A stretch of DNA of 64,000 nt from Clostridium sp. CAG:914. GTDB taxonomy: Bacteria; Bacillota_I; Bacilli_A; RF39; UBA660. The stretch is from positions 26,024-90,023 of the forward strand of contig FR902162.1 of the NCBI GenBank assembly GCA_000437895.1, in the 5' to 3' direction. The position numbers and the translations under genes were made by a program. Below, in pieces: positions 54,561-62,940 of the stretch; position 1 is the first letter of the stretch, and each line of letters begins with the position of its first letter. The notes below the pieces were generated by a model. The model was given only the letters and a program-made list of their open reading frames with translations. It ran no database searches and was not told the DNA's origin.

Positions 54561-55598
54561 ATGAAAAAACAATCTATACTTAATCTTAATATCTCATCAA
54601 TAAATGATATAACTAAGATAGAAGAAAGTTGTAAATATATTGATTTAGATCTTACTAATTATAGTAGTGAAGTTATAAATTATTTCTTAAAAAACGGAAG
54701 TAATTATATGTATAGTGAAATAATAAATAACAAGAAAGGTTATGTATATGTTGACTATGAAATATTTGCAAGAGGAGAACACATCATAGATTTAATATAT
54801 CAAAATATGCCTCAAAATCTTAATGAACTAGCCAAAGCAAAATATTTATATATTTCCCTAGGTAGTCTAGTAGGATATGATATAAATACAGATATAGAAA
54901 AAAATGATGATTATTCATATTCCTTTCAAAGTACTACTGATAGTATCTGGGGAACTCTTTCAAAAGGAAAATGTAGCAATATAAGTATTGTAAAAATATA
55001 CTATTATTTATGTAAAATTTCTAACATTAATTGTGAAATAATAAAATCAAAAAATGATTACTATAATAAAATAATTATTAATAATACAACATTGATTATA
55101 GATTTATATAAAGATATTCCATATATACAAAGTAAGTTTAAAACAAAATATTTTTCTAACTATAATGATGATATAGAATTAGATAAAACAATCGGATATA
55201 TTAAAAATAATTATTGTGAAGTATTAATTGATGAATCATTAAAAGAACTTAATTTCAATAAAGAAAATATTTTGCCTAGCATATTGAATAAAACACAAAA
55301 TATTATGGATATAGCTAACATCGAACCATCTTGCTTATCTATTATATATAATTTAATATTTACTAAATATTGTCCAGACTATAATATAAGTATTAATAAT
55401 TTATACTTAAATGATATTTATAATAAACATGATCATTTTATATTAATAAGTCATGATAAACTACATTATAGTTATAATTATAAAACAAAAAATTTCATAC
55501 AAATGGATTATAACAATATAATTAATAATATAGAAAAAGGTAGAATAGGAATATACCTTAATGAAAAAATTCCTAATATAAATGAAAGAAGTGATTAA
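54561..55598 (+). CDS. Possible transglutaminase-like protein
   Basis: 345 residues, cytoplasmic by prediction. Residues about 128-185 read IWGTLSKGKCSNISIVKIYY, then ISNINCEIIKSKNDYYNKII and NNTTLIIDLYKD. This order recalls a transglutaminase-like core (catalytic Cys at a helix start, a strand with His, then Asp). The His position appears to be Asn (YYNKIII), so the triad looks broken and the call is tentative. The C-terminal 60 residues (HDHFILISHDKLHYSYNYKT) are beta-rich. It is followed 2 bp later by the CNNM protein. Confidence 0.5.
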   Translation: MKKQSILNLNISSINDITKIEESCKYIDLDLTNYSSEVINYFLKNGSNYMYSEIINNKKGYVYVDYEIFARGEHIIDLIYQNMPQNLNELAKAKYLYISLGSLVGYDINTDIEKNDDYSYSFQSTTDSIWGTLSKGKCSNISIVKIYYYLCKISNINCEIIKSKNDYYNKIIINNTTLIIDLYKDIPYIQSKFKTKYFSNYNDDIELDKTIGYIKNNYCEVLIDESLKELNFNKENILPSILNKTQNIMDIANIEPSCLSIIYNLIFTKYCPDYNISINNLYLNDIYNKHDHFILISHDKLHYSYNYKTKNFIQMDYNNIINNIEKGRIGIYLNEKIPNINERSD

Positions 55599-55600
55599 AT

Positions 55601-56872
55601 TTGGATCCCTCGGTTATAATCTACATAATAATTTTACTCCTATTAATTGGAGTATCTGCAATATGTTCAGCAGCAGAAACAGCATTTTCAAGTGCTAATA
55701 TTATAAGAATAAAATCATTAGCCAAGAAAAAAGATAAAAGAGCCAAAAAAGCTTATAAACTAATAAAATACTACTCTAAAACACTAACTACTATTTTAGT
55801 ATTTAATAATATAGTTAATATATTATCTACATCTTTAGCAACGTATATATTTACAAAGTATTTAGGAGGAAGCGGTGTTATATATGCCACAATAATAATG
55901 ACCATTCTAATACTTATTTTTGGAGAAATAATTCCCAAAATATTAGCCAAAGAATACTCTGAAGAATTTGCTTATTTTATAGCACCAATATTTAGTGTAT
56001 TAATAATTATTTTAACACCTATTACTAAACTAGTAAGTTTACTCGAAAATAAACTAAAAGGCAAAAAGAAAAACATAACTGCTACAGAAGATGAACTTAT
56101 AGAAATAATTCAAACAGTAGAATTAGAAGGAGTATTAAATCAAGTTGAAAGTGAATTAATTCAAAATGCTTTAGAATTTGATGACAAAAGAATTAAAGAT
56201 GTCATGGTTGATAAAAAAGATGTAATATTTCTATATGACACAGATAGCAGTGAACGTATAAAGCAATTAATAATCAATCAAAAATATTCAAGAATACCCG
56301 TTGTATGTAGACGTACAGGACGAGTACTAGGTATCATTCATGAAGGAGATTTAATTGATGATATCTTACAAGGAAAAGAAATATCAATTAATACATTATT
56401 AAAAGATGCTATATATGTAAATAAAAATAGAAAATTAGCTTATGCACTAGAAAAAATTCAAAAAAGTAGAATGCATATGGCTATAGTAATAGATAATAAT
56501 GAAGATCATAATTTCTTAGGAATTGTAACTCTTGAAGATATATTAGAGGAATTAGTAGGTGAAATATATGATGAATATGATGACCTTCCTACAAATGTTT
56601 TAGAAATAGGCCTACATACATTTCAAATAAATCCTAATATAGAAATAAAAACATTTTTTAATAAATATCTAGAAAATACCAACTTACCAAATACTAAAGC
56701 CAAAACATTTACAGGTTGGATACAAGAACTATCAAATGGAAGACCCAAAAAAAATCAAGAATTTAATTATGAAAATATAAAAATAACAATATTATCTTTA
56801 GATGGAAAAATACCTACAAAACTAGAGGTAACATTCACATCTAATTATGAAGATGATAATGATTTGTTATAA
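55601..56872 (+). CDS. CNNM/CorC (HlyC) family protein with CBS pair
   Basis: 423 residues. The N-terminal CNNM membrane domain has SAICSAAETAFSSANIIRIK and TTILVFNNIVNILST and about four helices. A CBS pair follows (VMVDKKDVIFL..., SRIPVVCRRTGRVLGIIHEGDL, LGIVTLEDILEELVGEIYDE), then a C-terminal CorC/HlyC domain (TFTGWIQELSNGRPKKNQEF). The family includes Mg2+ efflux proteins such as MpfA. The start is TTG 55601 with AGTGAT upstream, immediately after the preceding stop. Ends at a terminator. Confidence 0.92.
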   Translation: MDPSVIIYIIILLLLIGVSAICSAAETAFSSANIIRIKSLAKKKDKRAKKAYKLIKYYSKTLTTILVFNNIVNILSTSLATYIFTKYLGGSGVIYATIIMTILILIFGEIIPKILAKEYSEEFAYFIAPIFSVLIIILTPITKLVSLLENKLKGKKKNITATEDELIEIIQTVELEGVLNQVESELIQNALEFDDKRIKDVMVDKKDVIFLYDTDSSERIKQLIINQKYSRIPVVCRRTGRVLGIIHEGDLIDDILQGKEISINTLLKDAIYVNKNRKLAYALEKIQKSRMHMAIVIDNNEDHNFLGIVTLEDILEELVGEIYDEYDDLPTNVLEIGLHTFQINPNIEIKTFFNKYLENTNLPNTKAKTFTGWIQELSNGRPKKNQEFNYENIKITILSLDGKIPTKLEVTFTSNYEDDNDLL

Positions 56873-56880
56873 GAAAATAT

Positions 56881-56909
56881 GAGATAGACAGAAATGCCTA
56901 TCTCTTTTA
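56881..56909 (+). terminator. Intrinsic terminator
   Basis: GAGATAG (56881-56887) pairs with CTATCTC (56898-56904), then TTTTATT. Confidence 0.8.
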
Positions 56910-57038
56910 TTATAAAATAAGCTAAATGTTAATTATTGCTAAAATTTAATTCACATTAGTCCAAATTTTTATCAAATAAAAGTAATTCACAAAATAAAAT
57001 AAAATAATATTATTGAAAGGACCAAAGTAAGGAGTGAT

Positions 57039-58100
57039 ATGCCAAAAAAAATTATAATATTTTTAATTATTTTAATACTTTTCATATCTAAAGTATATGC
57101 AGAAGATACTTATCGAGAAATAAAAGATTATGAAATAAGATATCGTTTTTATAAAGAAATAAATAATAATGATAGTATTTATTATCCCAAAGGAGAAAAA
57201 TTAAATGGATATATAGAAGAAGAAAATAACTTAAAATATGGAGAGTATAGTGAATATATGAATGAGTGTGAAGTTTCTGAAGAATTATATGATATAGAGT
57301 ATAAAGATATTTATGTATATAAAGAGTTAAAGGAATTTCAATCATTAGTCCTTAATAAATTTGATGGCGTTATTAAGAGTGTTATGATTATGTTTTATAA
57401 TAAAGAAAATCTAAAAAAATATAACAACATAACAGACTTTTCATATCCAGCAGGAACACATCAGTATTTTGAAGAAAAACTTAATGTTAACGATGTATTT
57501 CTACATGCTTATTGTGGTGGAATAAATACTTTTACAATAACATTATATAGTGATAAAAATTATCAATACCCCATAGCATACAAAGAAGTAAATAATAGTA
57601 TGGGACATATAACTTTTTTTGATACTCCATGGCAATTAGTAGATAAAGAATTTATAACTAAAAAATATGATAGTAAACAAGAGGAAGGTTTATTTAGAGA
57701 ATATGTTAGTAAAGAAAAAATGTGCCGTTATAGAAGAATATACACTTATAGGTATAGTAGTAAAAGAGAATATTATGATAATGATTATCATGTTAATGTA
57801 GATGGATATATTAAAGATACAAATGATTTTAAAATATATTCTAAAATAGATAACAAAGAAATAGCCAAAGAAAAAATAATAGTTAAGTTTTCAGACAATA
57901 TAAAAAAAGAAGAAATATTACCAGATAATAACAATTCAAATACCATAGAAGATAAAATTAAAGAAAACGATAAATTAAAAGAACAAGAAAATAATATAAC
58001 AGAAAATAATAACAAAAAAATATATTATATATTAATAATTGTAACAACATTAATTATATTTATAATATATAAATTAATAAAAAAATGTCGAGTGAAATAA
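57039..58100 (+). CDS. Secreted protein with C-terminal membrane anchor, unknown
   Basis: 353 residues. A signal peptide (MPKKIIIFLIILILFISKVY with cleavage after YA-E) is followed by an ectodomain with few Cys (NECEVSE, HAYCGGINTF, KMCRYRR). Then come a charged Asn/Glu stalk (NNSNTIEDKIKENDKLKEQE) and a C-terminal membrane helix (YYILIIVTTLIIFIIYKLI) with a basic stop. Topology is that of a wall- or membrane-displayed protein. No domain family recognised. AAGGAGTGAT precedes the ATG. Confidence 0.75.
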   Translation: MPKKIIIFLIILILFISKVYAEDTYREIKDYEIRYRFYKEINNNDSIYYPKGEKLNGYIEEENNLKYGEYSEYMNECEVSEELYDIEYKDIYVYKELKEFQSLVLNKFDGVIKSVMIMFYNKENLKKYNNITDFSYPAGTHQYFEEKLNVNDVFLHAYCGGINTFTITLYSDKNYQYPIAYKEVNNSMGHITFFDTPWQLVDKEFITKKYDSKQEEGLFREYVSKEKMCRYRRIYTYRYSSKREYYDNDYHVNVDGYIKDTNDFKIYSKIDNKEIAKEKIIVKFSDNIKKEEILPDNNNSNTIEDKIKENDKLKEQENNITENNNKKIYYILIIVTTLIIFIIYKLIKKCRVK

Positions 58101-58171
58101 ATGCAAGGTTTTGTCGAAAATATATATATTTTAATTAATATATGATAGATTATAGAAAAGAGGATGATATT

Positions 58172-58492
58172 ATGTTAAAAATAAATTATGAATTTAGAAA
58201 AGGAATATTTTTTGTAAGATTAATTGGAGATTTAGATAAAAATAATTATTATAAACAAGAAAACTTTTTAGAAGAATTAATAAGCTATAATGGCTTTAAA
58301 CAAGTAGTTATTAATACAGATTTACTTAGAAATGTTGATATATATGGCATCAATTACTTAATCAATTTTAACAAGATATTAAGAAGTAAAAATACTAATT
58401 TGGTATTATGTGATAAAACAAACATTTGGAGAACTCTTTTTGGTAATCAAATTCAACATATTAATAATGAATTGGAGGTATTTAATGGATAA
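58172..58492 (+). CDS. STAS-domain protein resembling anti-sigma factor antagonist SpoIIAA
   Basis: 106 residues from ATG 58172, preceded by AGAGGATGAT. The pattern FFVRLIGDLDKNN..., FKQVVINTDLLRNVDIYGIN and NLVLCDKTN matches STAS proteins that partner sporulation or stress sigma factors. The phosphorylated Ser of SpoIIAA (D-S-S-G) is not conserved: the site reads DIYG, so regulation by an SpoIIAB-type kinase is doubtful, and no kinase gene is present. It overlaps the next sigma gene by 8 bp. Confidence 0.8.
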   Translation: MLKINYEFRKGIFFVRLIGDLDKNNYYKQENFLEELISYNGFKQVVINTDLLRNVDIYGINYLINFNKILRSKNTNLVLCDKTNIWRTLFGNQIQHINNELEVFNG

Positions 58493-59159
58493 TCTACAAA
58501 CCATTGATTCTTATAATAAAATTATTTTAGATAATGAATGGTTAATATATAAAATAATTAATAAATACACATCACATTTAGAACTAGAAGATTTATATCA
58601 AGTAGCTTCCATAGGATTAATAAAAGCATATAAAAGTTTTAAAGATGATTATAATACCAAATTTTCTTCTTATGCATATAAATATGTTCTAGGAGAAGTA
58701 ATAAAATATGTTAATCAATATCGTAGTATTAAAGTAAATAAAGAAATGGGAAATTTATATGGAAAAATTCTAAAGGTAAGAGATTTATTATGTCAAAAAT
58801 ATATGCGAGAACCAAGTAATTATGAATTATCAGTATTTATGGGAATTGATGAAATAACATTAACCGAAATAATGAAAGCTAACATGGAAATAGATAGTTT
58901 AGACAAAATAATTAGTATTGATGATAAAGAAATGTACTTATACGATATAATAGGGTATGATGCCATTAAACTAGACCAGATGGATTTATATAATGAAATT
59001 AGTAAACTATCTGAAGAGGAACAAAAAATGATTAAGGCTAAATACTACTATGGAATGTCACAGCAAGATATAGGGAACCTCTTTGGAATGCATCAAGTAG
59101 AAGTGTCTAGAAAACTTACAAAGACTATTGGAAAACTAAGAGATAAAATAGCTTCATAG
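58485..59159 (+). CDS. SigF/SigG/SigB-type RNA polymerase sigma factor
   Basis: 224 residues from ATG 58485 with TTGGAGGT upstream, overlapping the STAS gene. Region 2 is LEDLYQVASIGLIKAYKSFK and KFSSYAYKYVLGEVIKYVN; region 3 is REPSNYELSVFMGIDE; region 4 is YYGMSQQDIGNLFGMHQVEV. The arrangement spoIIAA-spoIIAB-sigF is recalled, but with spoIIAB missing. Whether this organism sporulates is unclear; yqfC and yqfD follow, supporting a sporulation-derived module. Confidence 0.85.
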   Translation: MDNLQTIDSYNKIILDNEWLIYKIINKYTSHLELEDLYQVASIGLIKAYKSFKDDYNTKFSSYAYKYVLGEVIKYVNQYRSIKVNKEMGNLYGKILKVRDLLCQKYMREPSNYELSVFMGIDEITLTEIMKANMEIDSLDKIISIDDKEMYLYDIIGYDAIKLDQMDLYNEISKLSEEEQKMIKAKYYYGMSQQDIGNLFGMHQVEVSRKLTKTIGKLRDKIAS

Positions 59160-59162
59160 AAC

Positions 59163-59417
59163 ATGTTAAAAGAAAACATTTATGACATAGTAGCCCAAAA
59201 TATAAAAAAGTATAGAATAGCCCAAAATATTACATTAAAAGAGTTAGCTAAATTAACAGGATATTCATATGCATATTTAAGAAGAATAGAAGCCCCAAAA
59301 TGTCCAAAAAACTTCTCGTTATTAACTATTTCAATTATAGCAAATGCACTAAACATAGATATTAAGTATTTATTTAATAATGATACATATAATTTAATAT
59401 ATGAAAATAAAAGATAG
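59163..59417 (+). CDS. Small XRE-family helix-turn-helix regulator
   Basis: 84 residues. The HTH reads KYRIAQNITLKELAKLTGYS and YAYLRRIEAPKCPKNFSLLT, close to SinR/cro-type repressors. It starts 3 bp after the sigma factor with no strong ribosome-binding site of its own and overlaps yqfC by 17 bp, so it belongs to the sporulation-like operon. Target unknown. Confidence 0.8.
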   Translation: MLKENIYDIVAQNIKKYRIAQNITLKELAKLTGYSYAYLRRIEAPKCPKNFSLLTISIIANALNIDIKYLFNNDTYNLIYENKR

Positions 59418-59640
59418 GATTAATAATTATTTAAATGATAATGAATTTAGAGTAACAGTATTTGCCAATAAAATAGACATTATTAATTACAAATCTATAC
59501 TAGATTTTTCAAGTACAGAAATATCAGTTAAAGTTAACAACAAAATAGTAATAATAACAGGAGACGATTTAGTTATATCCAAAATGTATGATGACGAACT
59601 TTTAATAAAAGGAAAAATAAACAACATAAAAATTACTTAA
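59401..59640 (+). CDS. yqfC: YqfC/YabP-family protein
   Basis: 79 residues. The phrases FRVTVFANKIDIINYKSILD, FSSTEISVKVNNKIVIITGD and LLIKGKINNIKI follow the YabP/YqfC sporulation-associated family ('nkv.i..y..i..fs...I.l.....l.I.G..L.I......ei.I.G.I'). The gene is followed by yqfD as in spore formers. Function in the family is poorly defined. Confidence 0.75.
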   Translation: MKIKDRINNYLNDNEFRVTVFANKIDIINYKSILDFSSTEISVKVNNKIVIITGDDLVISKMYDDELLIKGKINNIKIT

Positions 59641-59725
59641 CTTTATATAATATTGCTATATTTAATCATATTATTTATGATAAATTATTAGATTATGTCT
59701 AGGAAAACTATAATTGGGGGAATTT

Positions 59726-60874
59726 ATGCATAATTTAATTAAGGTTAAAGTAGAAGGTAAAAATATAAATAATTATATATTATGGCTCATAAAAAACAAA
59801 ATTAATATTACTAACGTATCACTAGTATCACATAATGAAATGACCTTTTTAATAGAATATAAATACTATAACTATTTAAAAAAATACTCTAAGACATATA
59901 CGGTAAGTATATTGGAGGTACACGGTAAAGTAAAATTTATTATGTTTTTGAAACAAAACTTCATCACATTAATATCTATCATTATATCTTTAACAATTTT
60001 ATATATATTATCAAACGTAATATTTTCAGTTGATATAGTTTATAATAATAAAGAAATAGTAAATTTACTTAATAAAGAATTAAATAATTATAATATAAAA
60101 AAGTATCAGTTAAAAAAATCTTATGACAATCTTGAAATAATAAAAAAACAAATTTTGGAAAATAATAAAGACACATTGGAATGGCTAGAAATATTAGAAA
60201 GTGGTACAAAATATATAGTTAAAGTAGTTGAGAGAAAACAAGAAACAAAAGATAATAGTTATAAATATCAATCAATTACTGCTAAAAAAAATGCCATAAT
60301 ATATGATATAAAAGCATATAATGGAGAAAAATTAAAAGAAAAAAACGATTATGTAAAAAAAGATACCATAATTATCAGTGGCATATTAAATAAAGCAAAT
60401 GGTGAAATAATATATAAAAAAGCCTTAGGACAAATCCTTGGTGAAGTTTGGTATGAAACACAAGTTGAATTTCCATATTTTTATAAAGAAGAACAATTAA
60501 CAGGTAGAAAAAGAGAAGTATATACCATAAAATTTATTAATAAGTCATTTCCATTATTCACATTTAAGAATTATCATAATTTTAAAAAAGATGAAATTAT
60601 ATTGGTGGATAATGATGTTGTTCCCATAAAATTTATTAAAGAAAAGCAATACGAAGTAAATATAATTGAAAAAATTTATACTGAAGAAGAAGTTATAAAA
60701 GAAGCAATAACATATGCCAAAGAAAAGTTACAAGAAAGCAATCACAATATTTTAAAAATAAAAGATTATTCAATAATGAAAAAAGAAAATATAGGAAATA
60801 AAGTAAAATTAAAAATATTTTTCTCTGTTATTGAAGATATTACCAAAATAGAAGAAATTAAAGTAGAATATTAA
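59726..60874 (+). CDS. yqfD: Sporulation protein YqfD
   Basis: 382 residues from ATG 59726 (GGGGGAA upstream; an in-frame TTG at 59714 is less likely). It has an N-terminal soluble domain (VKVEGKNINNYILWLIKNKI), one membrane helix near residues 80-105 (FITLISIIISLTILYILSNV), and a C-terminal domain with VVERKQE, ITAKKNAIIYDIKAYNGEKL, VKKDTIIISGIL and KIKDYSIMKKEN, all characteristic of YqfD. In endospore formers yqfCD is a sigma-E operon. Here its partners ybeY, phoH and era do not follow. Confidence 0.88.
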   Translation: MHNLIKVKVEGKNINNYILWLIKNKINITNVSLVSHNEMTFLIEYKYYNYLKKYSKTYTVSILEVHGKVKFIMFLKQNFITLISIIISLTILYILSNVIFSVDIVYNNKEIVNLLNKELNNYNIKKYQLKKSYDNLEIIKKQILENNKDTLEWLEILESGTKYIVKVVERKQETKDNSYKYQSITAKKNAIIYDIKAYNGEKLKEKNDYVKKDTIIISGILNKANGEIIYKKALGQILGEVWYETQVEFPYFYKEEQLTGRKREVYTIKFINKSFPLFTFKNYHNFKKDEIILVDNDVVPIKFIKEKQYEVNIIEKIYTEEEVIKEAITYAKEKLQESNHNILKIKDYSIMKKENIGNKVKLKIFFSVIEDITKIEEIKVEY

Positions 60875-60876
60875 TA

Positions 60877-60905
60877 TTTACAATTAAATAAAATTAAGCT
60901 ATAAT
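60877..60905 (+). promoter_or_regulatory. Promoter of the 127-aa gene
   Basis: TTTACA (60877-60882), a 17-bp spacer and TATAAT (60900-60905). It supports ATG 60930 over the TTG at 60906. Confidence 0.75.
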
Positions 60906-60929
60906 TTGGGTATAAAGATAGGTGATAGT

Positions 60930-61313
60930 ATGGTAGAAACACAAACAATAGATATAGAACATGTTCAAAAAATATTAAAGAATTGTCCCAATTATGACAT
61001 TATTGTTAATAGTGAATTTCCTTTTGAAGATACCTTTTCAGATAAGTTAGTAGACTGGTATCGAGAACTTGTTTTCTCTGCCAATGGTAATAATGAAGGA
61101 CAATTAAAAATTATTAATGCCTTAGATAAAAGTATATATTTATATGTTACAAATAATAGATATAAAAGAGGATTAAGAAAAATAGTTGATGAGAACGAAA
61201 TAACATTAAAAGACAAAGAAATAATAAAAGAACTTTTAAAAAAAATAATTAATTATACCAATTCCTATGAAAATAAAACTTTATTAGAGATAGATACAAC
61301 AAAATGGATATAG
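60930..61313 (+). CDS. 127-aa protein of unknown function
   Basis: Not recognised. A cytoplasmic helical protein beginning MVETQTIDIEHVQKILKNCP, with conserved-looking phrases FSDKLVDWYRELVFSANGNN and IYLYVTNNRYKRGLRKIVDE. ATG 60930 follows GGTGAT and lies downstream of a canonical promoter. It stands between yqfD and radC as its own unit. Confidence 0.65.
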   Translation: MVETQTIDIEHVQKILKNCPNYDIIVNSEFPFEDTFSDKLVDWYRELVFSANGNNEGQLKIINALDKSIYLYVTNNRYKRGLRKIVDENEITLKDKEIIKELLKKIINYTNSYENKTLLEIDTTKWI

Positions 61314-61382
61314 TTTATAAAAACATCCACTTTTAAAGTAATTTATCTTTTTTTTTCGAATAATACTATTGAAAGGAGGAAT

Positions 61383-62072
61383 ATGATTAGATTTAAAGAT
61401 ATACCTAAAGAAGAAAAACCACGAGAAAGATTAGTAAAATATGGAGAAAAATATTTATCAAATGAAGAACTATTGTGTATATTACTAAAAACAGGAACAA
61501 AAAAATACAATGTAAAAGAAGTTGCTAATAACTTATTATATAGAATAGGTAATATAAAAAAACTAAAAGAAGTAGGTATTAATACATTAAAGAGTATAGA
61601 AGGAATAGGAGATATAAAAGCAATTGAATTAAAAGCAATGATAGAGTTAGGTAGAAGAATATATCAAGAAGAGAATATAGAAAAATTAGTATGTACCAAT
61701 GCATTAAGCATTTATAAATATTTTAATTCCATGTTTAAAGACATAAAGCAAGAAGAGTTTTACTGTTTATATTTAGATACCAAAAAGAAATTTATATCAA
61801 AAAAGAAATTATTCGTAGGAAGTATAAATAAATCTATTGTCCATCCAAGGGAAATATTTAAAGAAGCATATTTATTATCATCAAGTTTCATTGTATGTCT
61901 TCATAATCATCCAAGTGGAGATCCAAATCCAAGTAAAGAAGACATAATATTAACACAAAATATCCTAGAATTAGGCTATATACATGGCATTTATTTAATA
62001 GACCATATAATTGTTGGAAATAATAAGTATTTTAGTTTTTATGAAAATGGTTATATCAACAATAGACAATAA
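61383..62072 (+). CDS. radC: RadC family JAB/MPN-domain protein
   Basis: 229 residues. The N-terminal UPF0758 domain has KDIPKEEKPRERLVKYG and NEELLCILLKTGTK with a helix-hairpin-helix (LKSIEGIGDIKAIELKAMIE). The C-terminal JAB domain has the metal-site sequence CLHNHPSGDPNPSKED. Despite the name its role in repair is unproven. AAAGGAGG precedes the ATG. Length is normal. Confidence 0.95.
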   Translation: MIRFKDIPKEEKPRERLVKYGEKYLSNEELLCILLKTGTKKYNVKEVANNLLYRIGNIKKLKEVGINTLKSIEGIGDIKAIELKAMIELGRRIYQEENIEKLVCTNALSIYKYFNSMFKDIKQEEFYCLYLDTKKKFISKKKLFVGSINKSIVHPREIFKEAYLLSSSFIVCLHNHPSGDPNPSKEDIILTQNILELGYIHGIYLIDHIIVGNNKYFSFYENGYINNRQ

Positions 62073-62202
62073 TATTTTTTTTTAGTATAATTTCACTAGA
62101 GAGACTATTTAATAAATAAATTTATTAAAAATAAAAATTAAAAAGGAGATATTATATATAATAACAATCTCTCTTATTAATATTATATATAATTAAATAA
62201 AA

Positions 62203-62907
62203 ATGACAGTGCATATAGAAAGTAATAAAGAAGATATTTCAAAGAATATTTTAATGCCAGGCGATCCAAAAAGATGTGAGTATATAGCTAAAAATTATTT
62301 ACAAGATTATAAGATTGTTAATAATGTTAGAGGAATGACAGCCTATACAGGATACTATAAAGGAAAAAGAATAACAATATTCCCATCTGGTATGGGAATA
62401 CCAAGTATGGGAATATATTCATATGAATTATATAAGTATTATGATGTAGAAAACATTATCAGGATAGGTTCATGTGGAGGATATAATCATACATTAAAAC
62501 TAAAAGACATTATTTTAGTAGACAATTCATATAGTCAATCAACATATGCTAAATATTTAGATGGATATCAAGATAATTTAGTAAAATCAACAAAAAATTT
62601 AAACGATATTATTCTAAAAACATCTAATGAACTAAGCATGAATATAATAAAAGGAACTATATGTTCTACAGATGTTTTTTATGAAAAAGATTACAAAAAT
62701 AAACCTATAGAAGAATATAATATTTTAGGGGTTGAAATGGAATCTTTTGCCTTATTTAATAATGCAAGAACACTAGAAAAAAATGCTGCATGTTTGCTTA
62801 CTGTTTCTGATTCATTTTTTAGTGAAGATAAATTAACATCCTTAGAAAGAGAACAAAATTTAAATGAAATGATAGTTCTCGCATTAGAAAGTTGTTTAAA
62901 ATTATAA
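62203..62907 (+). CDS. deoD: Purine nucleoside phosphorylase, DeoD type
   Basis: Phosphorolysis of purine (deoxy)nucleosides. 234 residues with NILMPGDPKRCEYIAKN, FPSGMGIPSMGIYSYEL, RIGSCGGYN, GVEMESFALFNNA and the catalytic Asp in TVSDSFF. The nearest Shine-Dalgarno (AAAGGAGAT at 62142-62150) is about 50 bp upstream of the ATG, with palindromic AT repeats in between; see findings. The ATG 62203 fits the family's N-terminus well. Confidence 0.93.
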   Translation: MTVHIESNKEDISKNILMPGDPKRCEYIAKNYLQDYKIVNNVRGMTAYTGYYKGKRITIFPSGMGIPSMGIYSYELYKYYDVENIIRIGSCGGYNHTLKLKDIILVDNSYSQSTYAKYLDGYQDNLVKSTKNLNDIILKTSNELSMNIIKGTICSTDVFYEKDYKNKPIEEYNILGVEMESFALFNNARTLEKNAACLLTVSDSFFSEDKLTSLEREQNLNEMIVLALESCLKL

Positions 62908-62940
62908 AAAGTAGCCATAATATGTAAAGGAGGGATAGTT

